From assembly GCA_050183765.1 (NCBI GenBank), contig JBFXAZ010000015.1, forward strand, positions 1 to 64,000: a stretch of DNA of 64,000 bases, read 5' to 3'. The DNA is from JAFAZJ01 sp050183765 (GTDB lineage Bacteria; Pseudomonadota; Alphaproteobacteria; Reyranellales; Reyranellaceae). The notes beneath the pieces were generated by a model. It saw only the letters and a program-made list of their open reading frames with translations. It made no database searches and had not been told where the DNA came from. Position numbers and translations under genes: made by a program. Below are positions 1 to 8,800 of this stretch, in pieces. Every line of letters starts with the position of its first letter. Within the stretch, counting starts at the first letter, position 1.

Positions 1-371
1 GGGTCGATCGTGCCGCCGGCGTCGAGCCAGCCCTTGAAGCCGCCCAGGTTGCGCACGTTCTCGTTGCCCATCTCCTTGAGCGTATGGCCGACCAGCGCCG
101 AACGACCGCCCGAGGCGCAATAGGTCACGATCGTCTTGGCGCGATCGAACCCGGCGTCGTGCATCGGCGAATTGGGGTCGGCACGGAACTCGACCAGGCC
201 GCGCGGCACGGCGAGCGCGCCGGCCACCTTGCCCGAGGCCGCGACCTCGGCCGGTTCGCGCACGTCGAGGAACAGCACGTCGGGCCGGCCGACAAGGCCC
301 TTGGCTTCCTCCGGGCTGATGCGCGGCACCGCGGCATCGGCAGCGGCTATCATCTGCTGCACGGTCTTCAT
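1..371 (-). CDS. Rhodanese-like sulfurtransferase domain protein (3' end outside window)
   Basis: A single-domain rhodanese that would accept sulfane sulfur on a cysteine. The reading frame begins at an ATG at 369-371 and runs off the left edge after about 123 codons, so only the C-terminal tail is missing. The active-site loop reads YCASGGRS with the catalytic Cys near residue 85, which is the CxxGxR pattern of active rhodaneses. The segment LFLDVREPAEV is the usual conserved Asp/Arg motif. It lies 11 bp downstream of the oxygenase stop on the same strand, so the two are probably cotranscribed. No signal peptide is visible, suggesting a cytoplasmic protein. The physiological sulfur donor and acceptor cannot be told from sequence. 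Confidence 0.9.
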   Translation of the reverse strand, partial: MKTVQQMIAAADAAVPRISPEEAKGLVGRPDVLFLDVREPAEVAASGKVAGALAVPRGLVEFRADPNSPMHDAGFDRAKTIVTYCASGGRSALVGHTLKEMGNENVRNLGGFKGWLDAGGTID

Positions 372-382
372 CGCGTTCTCCT

Positions 383-1360
383 TCAGTCGGCTGCCTTCAG
401 CACGTCGTAGCTGCGCTGCTGATAGGCCGTCATGTAGTCGGTGTACCACGTCGTGGGATATCTCGGCGGCCGGTCGGGCCCGACGGTGGTCGGCACCGCG
501 GCGATCGGCCAGTCGATATTGGCGTCGCAGAAGAACACCACGGCGTAGCGCTCGGCGCCGCTGCGGTTGATCGCGCGGTGCGGCGTGGCGAGGAAGTGAT
601 CGTTGGTCCAGCGCTGCAGGAACTGCCCGCCGTTGACCACGAAGGCGTCCTCGATCGCCGGCGCGTCGATCCAGGTGCCGTCCTGCGTGCGGATCGACAG
701 GCCGGGCACGTCGTTGGGCGCCAGCAGCGTGAGAAAGCTCGTGTCGGTGTGCGGCGCGATGCCGAAATCGTCCGCCTCGCCGGCCGGCTGCGGCGGGTAA
801 TGCGTCAGGCGCAGCTTGTACTGGCAGTCGGTGAACGGCGCGTCGAAGTACGTCGGCGGCAGGTCGAGCGCGCGGGCGTAGAGCGGCACCATGCGCCGCA
901 CCAGCCGCTCCATCGTGTCGGCATAGTCGATGACGGTTTCGCGGAAGCCCGGCAGGTCGGCCGGCCAGCGCACCGCGCCGCGGAAGCGGCGGTCGGCGCG
1001 CACGTCGGGATGGTCGGCCGGCAGGTCGCGGGCGATGAACAGCGCCTCGTTCAGGTTGGGCCGCGTCACTTTCTGCACCGTCGAGGTGCGCAGGGTGTCG
1101 CCCTTCATCGGCAGGTAGCCGGTGACGTGGCGATCGAGGGCGATCTCCATCTTCTTCGCCAGGGGTTGCGCGTGGAAGCGCGCGACCTGGTCGAACATGG
1201 CGCGGATCCGCGCGCGCGGCACGCCGTGGCCGACGATGTAGTAGAAGCCGATCTCGGTCAGCGCATGGCGGATCTGCCGCGCCGCCTCTTCCGCCGCGCC
1301 CGCCACGCCGGCGAGGCAGGGGCCGAGATCGACGACGGGAATGGTACTGGTGCTCGCCAT
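383..1360 (-). CDS. 2-oxoglutarate/Fe(II)-dependent oxygenase, isopenicillin-N-synthase-like family
   Basis: A 325-residue protein with the two-part DIOX architecture: an N-terminal DIOX_N segment (IPVVDLGPCL, then GFYYIVGHGV) and a C-terminal 2OG-Fe(II) jelly roll. The iron facial triad is visible as H204 and D206 in HTDTSF and H261 in TPHRAI. R271 in ERYAVVFF is the expected 2-oxoglutarate salt-bridge Arg. The family hydroxylates or desaturates small molecules; this member's substrate is unknown. It probably forms an operon with the rhodanese gene 11 bp downstream. The ATG start lies at the beginning of the domain, and the next 310 bp upstream hold only a palindromic repeat. Confidence 0.9.
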   Translation of the reverse strand: MASTSTIPVVDLGPCLAGVAGAAEEAARQIRHALTEIGFYYIVGHGVPRARIRAMFDQVARFHAQPLAKKMEIALDRHVTGYLPMKGDTLRTSTVQKVTRPNLNEALFIARDLPADHPDVRADRRFRGAVRWPADLPGFRETVIDYADTMERLVRRMVPLYARALDLPPTYFDAPFTDCQYKLRLTHYPPQPAGEADDFGIAPHTDTSFLTLLAPNDVPGLSIRTQDGTWIDAPAIEDAFVVNGGQFLQRWTNDHFLATPHRAINRSGAERYAVVFFCDANIDWPIAAVPTTVGPDRPPRYPTTWYTDYMTAYQQRSYDVLKAAD

Positions 1361-1534
1361 CCCCGCAGCCTAGGCACAAACGGCCGACGGCGCCAATTCC
1401 GTTCCTGGGCCGGACGGATTGCTGTGGTTTGCTGTGGTGAAACGGGTTTGCATTCGCGCGTCCGATCGCTGTGGCACAGCGATCGGACCACATAATTGCC
1501 CTGCTGGCTATTTCCGCCCCTAGGAATGTCCAAA

Positions 1535-1660
1535 CCCTTCCCCCGGAGGGGGAAGGTGGCACGCGTCAGCGTGACGGAAGGGGGATGCCTCAACGAGATC
1601 GCTGTCCGTCTTCGACATCCCCCTTCCGCCCTTCGGGCACCTTCCCCCTCCGGGGGAAGG
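1535..1660. repeat. Palindromic intergenic repeat, family R1
   Basis: The left arm (cccttcccccggagggggaagg, beginning at 1535) and the right arm (ending at 1660) are inverted copies of one another, and each arm is itself a small hairpin. The gene-free stretch between 1361 and 1670 holds this element and nothing else recognisable. It sits directly downstream of the glutathione transferase gene on the minus strand and could act as a transcript-end structure, although there is no T-run. Confidence 0.75.
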
Positions 1661-1670
1661 AATCCAGGCC

Positions 1671-2552
1671 TCAGCTCGCAGCAGCCGCAGCCGTGAGCTT
1701 GTCCTGGGTCTTGGTGTCGAAGTCGCTGGCGTCGTGGCGTTCGTGGAGCTGCGCGGCGGGGTCGCCCTGCAGGCGGTTGACGATGCGGCCGCGCTTCACG
1801 GCGGGACGCGCGCCGATCTCGTCGGCCCAGCGGTTGACGTTCTTGTACTCGTGCACGGCGAGGAACTCGGCCGATCCATAGAGCAGGCCCTTGGCGAGGC
1901 CGCCGTACCACGGCCACACCGCGATGTCGGCGATGGTGTAGTCGTTGCCGCCGAGATAGGCGCTCTCGGCCAGACGGCGGTCGAGCACGTCGAGCTGGCG
2001 CTTGGTCTCCATGGCGAAGCGGTCGATGGCGTACTCGATCTTGGTCGGCGCATAGGCATAGAAATGCCCGAAGCCGCCGCCGAGATAGGGCGCGCTGCCC
2101 ATCTGCCAGAACAGCCAGGACAGGCACTCCGCGCGCGCCGCCGTCTCGGTGGGCAGGAAGGCGTTGCCGAACTTCTCGGCGAGATGGACCAGGATCGCGC
2201 CGCTCTCGAAGACGCGGATCGGCTTGGGCCCGCTGCGGTCCACCAGCGCCGGGATCTTCGAGTTCGGGTTGGCCGCGACGAAGCCGCTGCCGAACTGGTC
2301 GCCCTTGCCGATGTTGATCAGCCAGGCGTCGTACTCGGCGCCCTTGTGGCCCAGCGCCAGCAGCTCCTCGAGCATGATGGTGACCTTCTGGCCGTTGGGC
2401 GTGCCCAGCGAATAGAGCTGCAGCGGATGCTTGCCGATCGGCAGCTCCTTGTCATGCGTGGCGCCGGCGATCGGCCGGTTGATGTTGGCGAAGCGCCCGC
2501 CGTTCTCCTTGTTCCACGCCCAGACCTTGGGTGGGGTGTATTCGCTGCTCAT
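1671..2552 (-). CDS. yghU: YghU-type glutathione S-transferase / disulfide-bond oxidoreductase
   Basis: A 293-residue protein of the YghU branch of glutathione transferases, which reduce organic hydroperoxides and disulfides using glutathione. The N-terminal extension (YTPPKVWAWNKENGGRFANI) is diagnostic of this branch. It is followed by a thioredoxin-like domain (PNGQKVTIMLEE, NPNSKIPAL, ESGAILVHLAE) and an all-helical C-terminal domain (YTIADIAVWPWY). The frame is open further upstream, but I place the start at the ATG at 2550-2552 because an AGGAGG lies just before it and the family's N-terminus begins there. The last residues are Ala-rich. A cytoplasmic location is expected. Confidence 0.93.
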   Translation of the reverse strand: MSSEYTPPKVWAWNKENGGRFANINRPIAGATHDKELPIGKHPLQLYSLGTPNGQKVTIMLEELLALGHKGAEYDAWLINIGKGDQFGSGFVAANPNSKIPALVDRSGPKPIRVFESGAILVHLAEKFGNAFLPTETAARAECLSWLFWQMGSAPYLGGGFGHFYAYAPTKIEYAIDRFAMETKRQLDVLDRRLAESAYLGGNDYTIADIAVWPWYGGLAKGLLYGSAEFLAVHEYKNVNRWADEIGARPAVKRGRIVNRLQGDPAAQLHERHDASDFDTKTQDKLTAAAAAS

Positions 2553-2643
2553 GGGTTGGGCCTCCTTGGGGTTGCGGCGACGCTGCCACCGCAGGTGGGG
2601 TGGTTCAAGACAGGAATCCTTGAGCACGCGTGCGGCCGGCTCA

Positions 2644-3345
2644 TCACGCCGGATCGAGGCCGCGCTCACGGAAAAGTGCGGATGTCGACGGCGCCGCGAG
2701 CGCGTCGATCAGCGCTTTCGCCGCCGTGACCTGGGCACTGGATGCCTCGATGCCGGCGACGAAGGTCGTGACCATGTGCAGTTCGCCCGGCAGGGTGCCG
2801 AGGATCTCGACGCCGGCGACCTCCAGCAGCTCGGGCTTCTGCTGCACCGCGAGATCGACCGCGCCGCTCACCAGCAGGGGACCGACGAGCCCGGCGGGCG
2901 GCGGAAAGGTCGTCTTGGCGTTGATCTCGGCGGCAATGCCCAGGCGCTCGATCAGCTGCGCGAAATAGATGCCGCTGGCGCCGCCGGCCGCCGGGTCGGT
3001 GTAGGCGATGGCGCGCGCGCCGAGCAGCGTGCGCTTGAGCGCCTCGACCGTCGAGATGTCGGGCCGCGGCGCGCCGGCGCGGATCGCCAGCGCCGTGGCG
3101 GAACTGGCCAGCGTGACCTCCGAGCCGGCGAGCACGCGGCCGGCCCGCGTCACGGTGTCCATGCCAGGCCGGTTGAGGATCAGCACGTCGGCGCTCTCGC
3201 CGCCCTGCAGGCGCTTCACCAGCGCCGGCGCTGTGTTCCAGGCGATGTCGAGACGCACGCCGTACGCCGCCTCGAAGCCCGGCACCAGCGTTTCCAGCAC
3301 GCCGCGCACGGCGATGCTGCTGAAGACCCTGAGGTCGCGTGTCAT
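2644..3345 (-). CDS. ModA-like periplasmic-binding-fold protein lacking a signal peptide
   Basis: A 233-residue protein with the type 2 periplasmic-binding fold of molybdate-binding ModA proteins: the N-terminal LRVFSSIAVRGVLETLVPGFE and GGESADVLILNRP are the usual ligand-loop regions, followed by TDPAAGGASGIYF in the second lobe. The ATG at 3345 is preceded by GGGTGGAG, so the start looks right, and the protein then opens straight into the domain without a signal peptide or lipobox. There are no modB or modC neighbours. It may therefore be a cytoplasmic sensor or scavenging protein, or a transporter subunit that has lost its export signal. Its ligand is not established. Confidence 0.75.
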   Translation of the reverse strand: MTRDLRVFSSIAVRGVLETLVPGFEAAYGVRLDIAWNTAPALVKRLQGGESADVLILNRPGMDTVTRAGRVLAGSEVTLASSATALAIRAGAPRPDISTVEALKRTLLGARAIAYTDPAAGGASGIYFAQLIERLGIAAEINAKTTFPPPAGLVGPLLVSGAVDLAVQQKPELLEVAGVEILGTLPGELHMVTTFVAGIEASSAQVTAAKALIDALAAPSTSALFRERGLDPA

Positions 3346-3421
3346 GCTCCACCCCGTCGTTCCGCCCGGCGCCTAGATTGACACGCAGACTAGGGTAAGC
3401 TGGCACTCTCGGGGGAGTTTG

Positions 3422-3487
3422 ATGGGCGACATGACGGCGGTTACCCTCGGCATGCGGCTTCGATACGCTCCGTGGGCTCGGACATAG
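3422..3487 (+). CDS. Possible 21-residue leader peptide upstream of the ABC transporter
   Basis: A 22-codon open frame, ATG at 3422 to TAG at 3485-3487, begins four bases after a strong GGGGGAG ribosome-binding site. The next gene starts only 4 bp after its stop and has no evident ribosome-binding site of its own. This suggests that translation of the small frame loads ribosomes for the transporter. The predicted peptide is MGDMTAVTLGMRLRYAPWART and resembles nothing I recognise. It has no Cys, so it is not an obvious lanthipeptide precursor. It may be a coupling leader or chance. Confidence 0.4.
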   Translation: MGDMTAVTLGMRLRYAPWART

Positions 3488-3491
3488 GCCC

Positions 3492-5297
3492 ATGACATCG
3501 GGCGGGACTCGCGAACCGGACGACGATTCCCGGCGCGGCGGCGGCGGTCGGCTGATCGTCAGGATTCTGCGGCGGCATCGCCTCAAGGTCGCGGCCATCC
3601 TGGTGCTCACGCTGGGCGTCTACGGCGCCGGCCTCGCCGTCCCCGTGGTCACCCAGCGCATTGTCGACGGCATCACCGCGCGCCAGTCGCTGATCAGCCT
3701 CGGCCAGCTGGGCGCGCTGGCCATCGCCTTCGCCATTCTCGATGTCGCCCTCGCCGAGCTGCGGCGCATGATGCTTTTCAGCCTGGGCGAGCGGGTCGAC
3801 CGCAACATCTCGCTCGAGATCATGGCGCATCTCCTCGGCGCGCGCATCGACACCGCGCAGCACAACCCCGGCGAGATCCTCAACGCGACCGAGCAGATGG
3901 ACAAGGTGAAGACCTTCCTGATCGACCTGATCCCGCGGTCCGTGTTCGACATCGGCGGCGCCGTGGCCGCGCTGGTCGTCATGTGCTTCTACAGTCCGTG
4001 GTGCGCGCTGGCGGTCGTGCTGATCGCCGGCAGCTTCTTCCTGCTGTCGCGGCACATCCTGCATCCGTTCTACGACCACATCGGCGCGCAGTTCCGCCTC
4101 AACAGCGAGAAGCAGGGCTACATGGCGGAGACGGTCACCGCCCTGCCGACGATCAAGTCGCTGTCGATCGAGAGGGAGCGCCTGCGCCTGTGGGCCGCGA
4201 AGCTGCGCAGCCTGGTCGCCGCGAACGGCAGGACGGAGGACGTCGTGCGCCGCTTCTCGCGCGTGACGCGGCTGTCCCAGCACGTGCTGACGCTCGCGGT
4301 CGTCGGCATCGGCGGGTTCGAGCTGCTGCGCGATACGCTGAGCGTCGGCGACCTGTTCGCGCTCCTGTTGCTGACCACCCGGGTGTCGGCGCCGCTGATG
4401 GGCGCGGCGGATGTCGCCCGGCAGTACCAGGAGGTCGCCGTCGCGGTTCGCGCGCTGGGCCGGCTTCTCGACGCGCCGCGCGACCGCGCCCGGGGCGAGC
4501 GCCCGCTGCACGATGCGATCGCCGGCGCGCTATGCTTCCGGGGCGTCGTCTACCGCTACCGCGACACCACGCGTCCGGCGATCGACAACCTGTCTCTGCA
4601 GCTTCCCGAATCGGGACTGGTCGCCGTCATCGGCCGCAACGGATCGGGCAAGACCACGGCGCTGCGCCTCGTGCAGGGCTTCCTGCGCGACTTCGAGGGT
4701 GACGTGCTGGTCGGCACGGCCGACGTGCGGGCCTTCCATCCGCGCCGCCTGCGCGCGCAAATGGCGGTGGTCAACCAGGACACCGTGCTGTTCGCCGGCA
4801 CGGTGCGCGAGAACGTCACCAGCTGGATGTCGGGCTTCAGCGACGCACAGATCGAGGAGGCGCTGCACCTGGCCGGCGCCTGGGACTTCGTCGAGAAGCT
4901 GCCGCAGAAGCTGGACACCAGGCTTGCCGAGAACGGCGCCAGCCTGTCCGGCGGCCAGCGTCAGCGTCTCGCGATCGCCCGCGCCGCGCTGCGCGACCCG
5001 CGCATCATCCTGCTCGACGAGCCGACCGCCTTCCTCGATGCGGAGGCCGCGGTCTGGCTCGAATCGCGCCTGTGCGCCTGGGGCAAGGACCGGCTGATGA
5101 TCCTGGTCACGCACCATCTGTCCGCCGCGCGGCTGGCCGACACCATCGTGCTGATGGATGCCGGCGCGGTGGCGGCCCAGGGGACGCACGACGCGCTGCT
5201 CGAGAGCTCGCCGCTCTACCGCTCGCTGTGGAACGATTATCTCCGCGGCACCGGCGAGTCGCCGGTCGAGGCGCCCGCCGCCCTGGAGGCGACGTGA
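3492..5297 (+). CDS. ABC exporter with fused membrane and ATPase domains; candidate lanthipeptide exporter (LanT-like without peptidase)
   Basis: A 601-residue half-transporter. Residues about 25-310 form the six-helix exporter membrane domain. The nucleotide-binding domain follows, with Walker A GRNGSGKTT near residue 380, signature LSGGQRQR near 485 and Walker B IILLDEPTAFLDAE near 505. The membrane domain resembles type I secretion/bacteriocin exporters (HlyB, LagD type), but the N-terminal C39 peptidase that usually cleaves double-glycine leaders is absent: only about 25 hydrophilic residues precede the first helix. Its position beside a LanM synthetase and a lantibiotic-type precursor gene suggests that it exports the modified peptide. 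Its stop overlaps a possible GTG start of the next gene. Confidence 0.85.
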   Translation: MTSGGTREPDDDSRRGGGGRLIVRILRRHRLKVAAILVLTLGVYGAGLAVPVVTQRIVDGITARQSLISLGQLGALAIAFAILDVALAELRRMMLFSLGERVDRNISLEIMAHLLGARIDTAQHNPGEILNATEQMDKVKTFLIDLIPRSVFDIGGAVAALVVMCFYSPWCALAVVLIAGSFFLLSRHILHPFYDHIGAQFRLNSEKQGYMAETVTALPTIKSLSIERERLRLWAAKLRSLVAANGRTEDVVRRFSRVTRLSQHVLTLAVVGIGGFELLRDTLSVGDLFALLLLTTRVSAPLMGAADVARQYQEVAVAVRALGRLLDAPRDRARGERPLHDAIAGALCFRGVVYRYRDTTRPAIDNLSLQLPESGLVAVIGRNGSGKTTALRLVQGFLRDFEGDVLVGTADVRAFHPRRLRAQMAVVNQDTVLFAGTVRENVTSWMSGFSDAQIEEALHLAGAWDFVEKLPQKLDTRLAENGASLSGGQRQRLAIARAALRDPRIILLDEPTAFLDAEAAVWLESRLCAWGKDRLMILVTHHLSAARLADTIVLMDAGAVAAQGTHDALLESSPLYRSLWNDYLRGTGESPVEAPAALEAT

Positions 5298-5302
5298 CGC
5301 CG

Positions 5303-5830
5303 ATGCCGGCGAGCATCCCGCTCCGCGACCGCCTGCACGCCATCCTCGATGCGCCGCGCGTGGGCATGCTGTCCAACGACATCGTCGTGCCGCTCGAGGA
5401 TGGCGCGGCGCTGAGGGACACGATCGACTGGCTGGCCGCGGCGGCGCGTGCCCACCGGCCCGACATGATCGCCGGCATCGAGGCGCGCGGCTTTCTCTTC
5501 GCGACAGCGGTAGCCTATGCGCTCGGCCTTGGCTTCGTCGCACTGCGCAAGGAAGGCAGGCTGCCGGGCGAGGTAGTGACGCGCCCGTACGCGACGGAAT
5601 ACGCCAGCGGAGCGCTGGAGCTGCGTGCGAACGCCGTGCGGCACGGCCAGCGGGTCGTGGTGGTCGAAGACCTGCTGGCTTCCGGCGGCACGCTGGAGGC
5701 CGCCGTGGCGATGCTGCGCCAGATCGGCGCCGAGGTGCCGGCGGCCATCTGCGTTGTCGAGCTGAAATTCCTCGACGGCCGCCGGCGGCTCGACATTCCC
5801 GTCGAGTCGCTGCTGAGCTACGACACGTGA
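5303..5830 (+). CDS. apt: Adenine phosphoribosyltransferase-like protein
   Basis: A type I phosphoribosyltransferase of 175 residues. The PRPP loop reads VVVVEDLLASGGT, very close to the VDDLLATGGT of adenine phosphoribosyltransferase, and IAGIEARGFLFATAVAYALG and LRKEGRLPGE match the family's base-binding and hood regions. It would convert adenine and PRPP to AMP. I use the ATG at 5303, with GGAGG at 5285-5289. A GTG at 5294, overlapping the transporter stop, is an alternative that adds three residues. It is cotranscribed with the ABC exporter and converges on the LanM gene 7 bp away. Whether it has anything to do with the lanthipeptide is unknown; purine salvage is the plain reading. Confidence 0.82.
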   Translation: MPASIPLRDRLHAILDAPRVGMLSNDIVVPLEDGAALRDTIDWLAAAARAHRPDMIAGIEARGFLFATAVAYALGLGFVALRKEGRLPGEVVTRPYATEYASGALELRANAVRHGQRVVVVEDLLASGGTLEAAVAMLRQIGAEVPAAICVVELKFLDGRRRLDIPVESLLSYDT

Positions 5831-5837
5831 CGGCGGC

Positions 5838-8800
5838 TCATTCCCAGATCAGCACGTTGGGCAGGCCGTCGCCGGCCTGGCGCAGGCAGGTGTAGCCGAC
5901 GCCCGCCAGGCCGCGGAACAGGCCGAGGTTGAAGCGTCGCTCGCCGCCGTTCCAGCGATAGTCGCCGCTCGCCGCCGCGCTCTCCAGGACGCCGGCCAGG
6001 CGCTGCGCCGCCATGCTTTGGAGATCGGCACGGCGCAGCACGCGGCCGGCCTCACGGAAGAACTCGACGCTGCCCAAGGTGCCGCAGCACAGCGTATCGA
6101 CATGGCCCGGCCAGGCGCGGCCCGCGCCGGCCAGCGCCTGGTCGATATCGGCGGAGGCCGGCGCGCAGCGCAGCGCACCGTGCCGCGTCATCGCCAGCCG
6201 TGCCAGCCCGATGCCGACGGCGCCGTGACACCACTGCGAGCGCCAGTTCGGTTCCGCTTCGCGCAGGTCCGGCCAGTTGCCGTGCGCGGCATCGTAGCTG
6301 GCGTTCTCGAACGCGACGCATTCGGCGGCCGCATCGGCGAAATCCTCGCGGCCGGTGGCCGCGGCGAGCGACGCCAGCGCATAGGCGAAGCCGGCCGCGC
6401 CATGCGACATGCCGTTCAGCGGCTGGCGATGCGGTCCCGGGGAGATCCAGCTGCGCCGCCCCGGCTCGCCGACGCGCGGCTGCGCCATCAGATGCTCGCC
6501 GCAGCGCAGCGCAAGGCGCAGCACGTCGTCGGCGCCGGTGTCGCGATGCAGGCGCAGCAGGCACAGGATCGCGCCGGCGCTGCCGCCGATGACATCGAGC
6601 CGCCGGTCGGCCGCGATCAGATCCGCGCTGAATAGCCCCGCCGCCGCGTGCGCATCGGCGCGCAGGGCATCGTCGCGCAATTGCTGCGCCATCACGCTCA
6701 GGCCGTAGACGATCGAGCCCAGCCCGGTCGCGCCGCCGATTCCCAGCGTGCGCACCATGCGCGCCGCGCCGCGCCCGGCGAGATCGCGACGCAGGCGGGC
6801 GACGGCGGCGCGCGCAAGCTCGCCGGACGCCGTAGCGCCCGTGGCCGCCGCGTGCGCGGCGAGGAAGACCCCGATGCCGCAGACGCCGTTGTAGAGATCG
6901 GGCCCGAGCACGGCGAGTTGCGAGACCTCGGAATCGGCGAACCACCCCAATCCGATCCAGGCCGCGCCCGGACCGCGCCGGATCGCCTGACGCGCGATCG
7001 TATCGGCGATCGCGTCGGCTTCGGCGACGAACGCCTCGCGTGTCGGCGCCCGCGTCGCGACCGGGTACGCCAACGGCTTCGCCTCGTCGGCCGCGCCGGC
7101 TTGCGATGTCGAGACTGCGGCGGAGTTCTGCCGGATGACCTGCGCTTGCCAGGCGATCTCCGCGGCGCTGAGCGATCGCAGGCGCAATCGCGCCCGCTCG
7201 AGCCCGGGCAGCGTGTCGATCGTCGCCGACGCGCCGTCGAGATCGCTGATGGCGTGGCCGTCGCTGCGCATGGCGAAGTGCGGCACGTTCAGGCTCACCA
7301 GGGCGTCGCGCTCGGCACGCTGAAGCGGCCAGGTCGGGTCGTCGTCCCCCTCCCAGTCGGCCAGGCGCGCGAGGAAATCCGCCTGCGCCGACCACGACGC
7401 ACCATCGTCCATGGTGCGATCGTTGCGCAGCCGGTGCAGCAGCATGTAGTAGAACTGCGTCGGTCGCACGACCCGGCGCACGGCCAGCCCCGCGAAGCCG
7501 GCCAGCAGGTCGTTCTCGCCGTAGCGCTCGCGCATCGACAGCAGGAAGCGCGCGTAGCTCTCGAAGCCGCCGACAAGATCCTCGACGTGATCGCCGAAGC
7601 GGGCATATCGGCCGTCGATGTGCGGCAGGTTGGGCGTCGGCTTGCCGGTCTCAGGCGCCATGACCGGCTTCATCGCGTCGGTATTGAGATCGCGCCACAC
7701 GCGCTTGAGACCGCCCGACCAATCCGAGGCCATGCCGCCGATCGCGAAGAGATCGTTGTCGCCGGACCGGCCATAGGCGGGCAGCATGCCGACGGCCATG
7801 ACCGAGTTGGCGACGATCTCGCGGGCGGCTTCGAAGGCGCGCGATTCCTCCGCCTGCGCGCCCGGTTCCTCGGTGGCGATCTGCAGGATGGTCTCGAGGT
7901 CGATCGGCACGGGATGCTCGCCGGCCGCGATGATGTTCTCCTGGTGCATGTCGGTGCCGGAGAAGGCGTGGAACAGCGCCAGCCAGGCACCGGCGCGGCG
8001 AAAGAAGCGCCGCAGCCCCTCGACATCGGCGCAGCCGACATGCTCGACGCATTCCGTCCAGCCATAGCCGTCGCGCACGACGGCGACGGGCGCGCGCAGC
8101 GCGATCGGCGCGCCGTTGCGGTTGAGGCGCTCGACCATCGCGAGCCACACGCCGTCGACCTGCAGGTCCTTGGGCTTGTAGAACAGCCGCGCGCCGTCGC
8201 CGAAGCGCAGGGCGAGCACGGCGCGGCCGCCATTGTGCGGATCGGACAGGCCGCCGCCGATGCCGACCACCTTGCCGGTGCCGTCGGCGCGCAGGATCTC
8301 CGCGTGCAGGGCGCGCCAGTCGGCATGCAGGCGGGCGACGAATTCCCGCATCGTGCCCAGCCACTGCCGCGTCACCGTCGCGATCAGACGCAGCAGGACC
8401 GGCTTGCTCTCGAACAGCTGTCGCCATCCGGCGCCGCGCATGTCGGCGACGAAGGCGTCGTAGCGCCGCGACCCGGCGAAACGCTCGTACAGCGGCGCCG
8501 CGCAGAGCTCGGCCAGCGTCTCGAGCAGGCGATGGCACAGATCCGCGCGCGCCGAGGCGTCCAGGCGATCCAATGCGGGTGCCGGTATCGCCGCCCATAG
8601 CCGGGCTGCGGCGGCTTCGACGAGCGGCGCCAGCAGGTGGGCGAACGGCACGGTGTTGTCGATCGGCCCGTCCGGCGCAGCGCGCAGCGCCGGCTCGATC
8701 CATTGCGCGTCCTCGGCCCACAGCGGCACCGGCGCTCCGGCGCGGCGCCGGACGGTCGCCAGCCGCGCCAGCACCCTGTCGAAGGCCAGGCCATCGCGCG

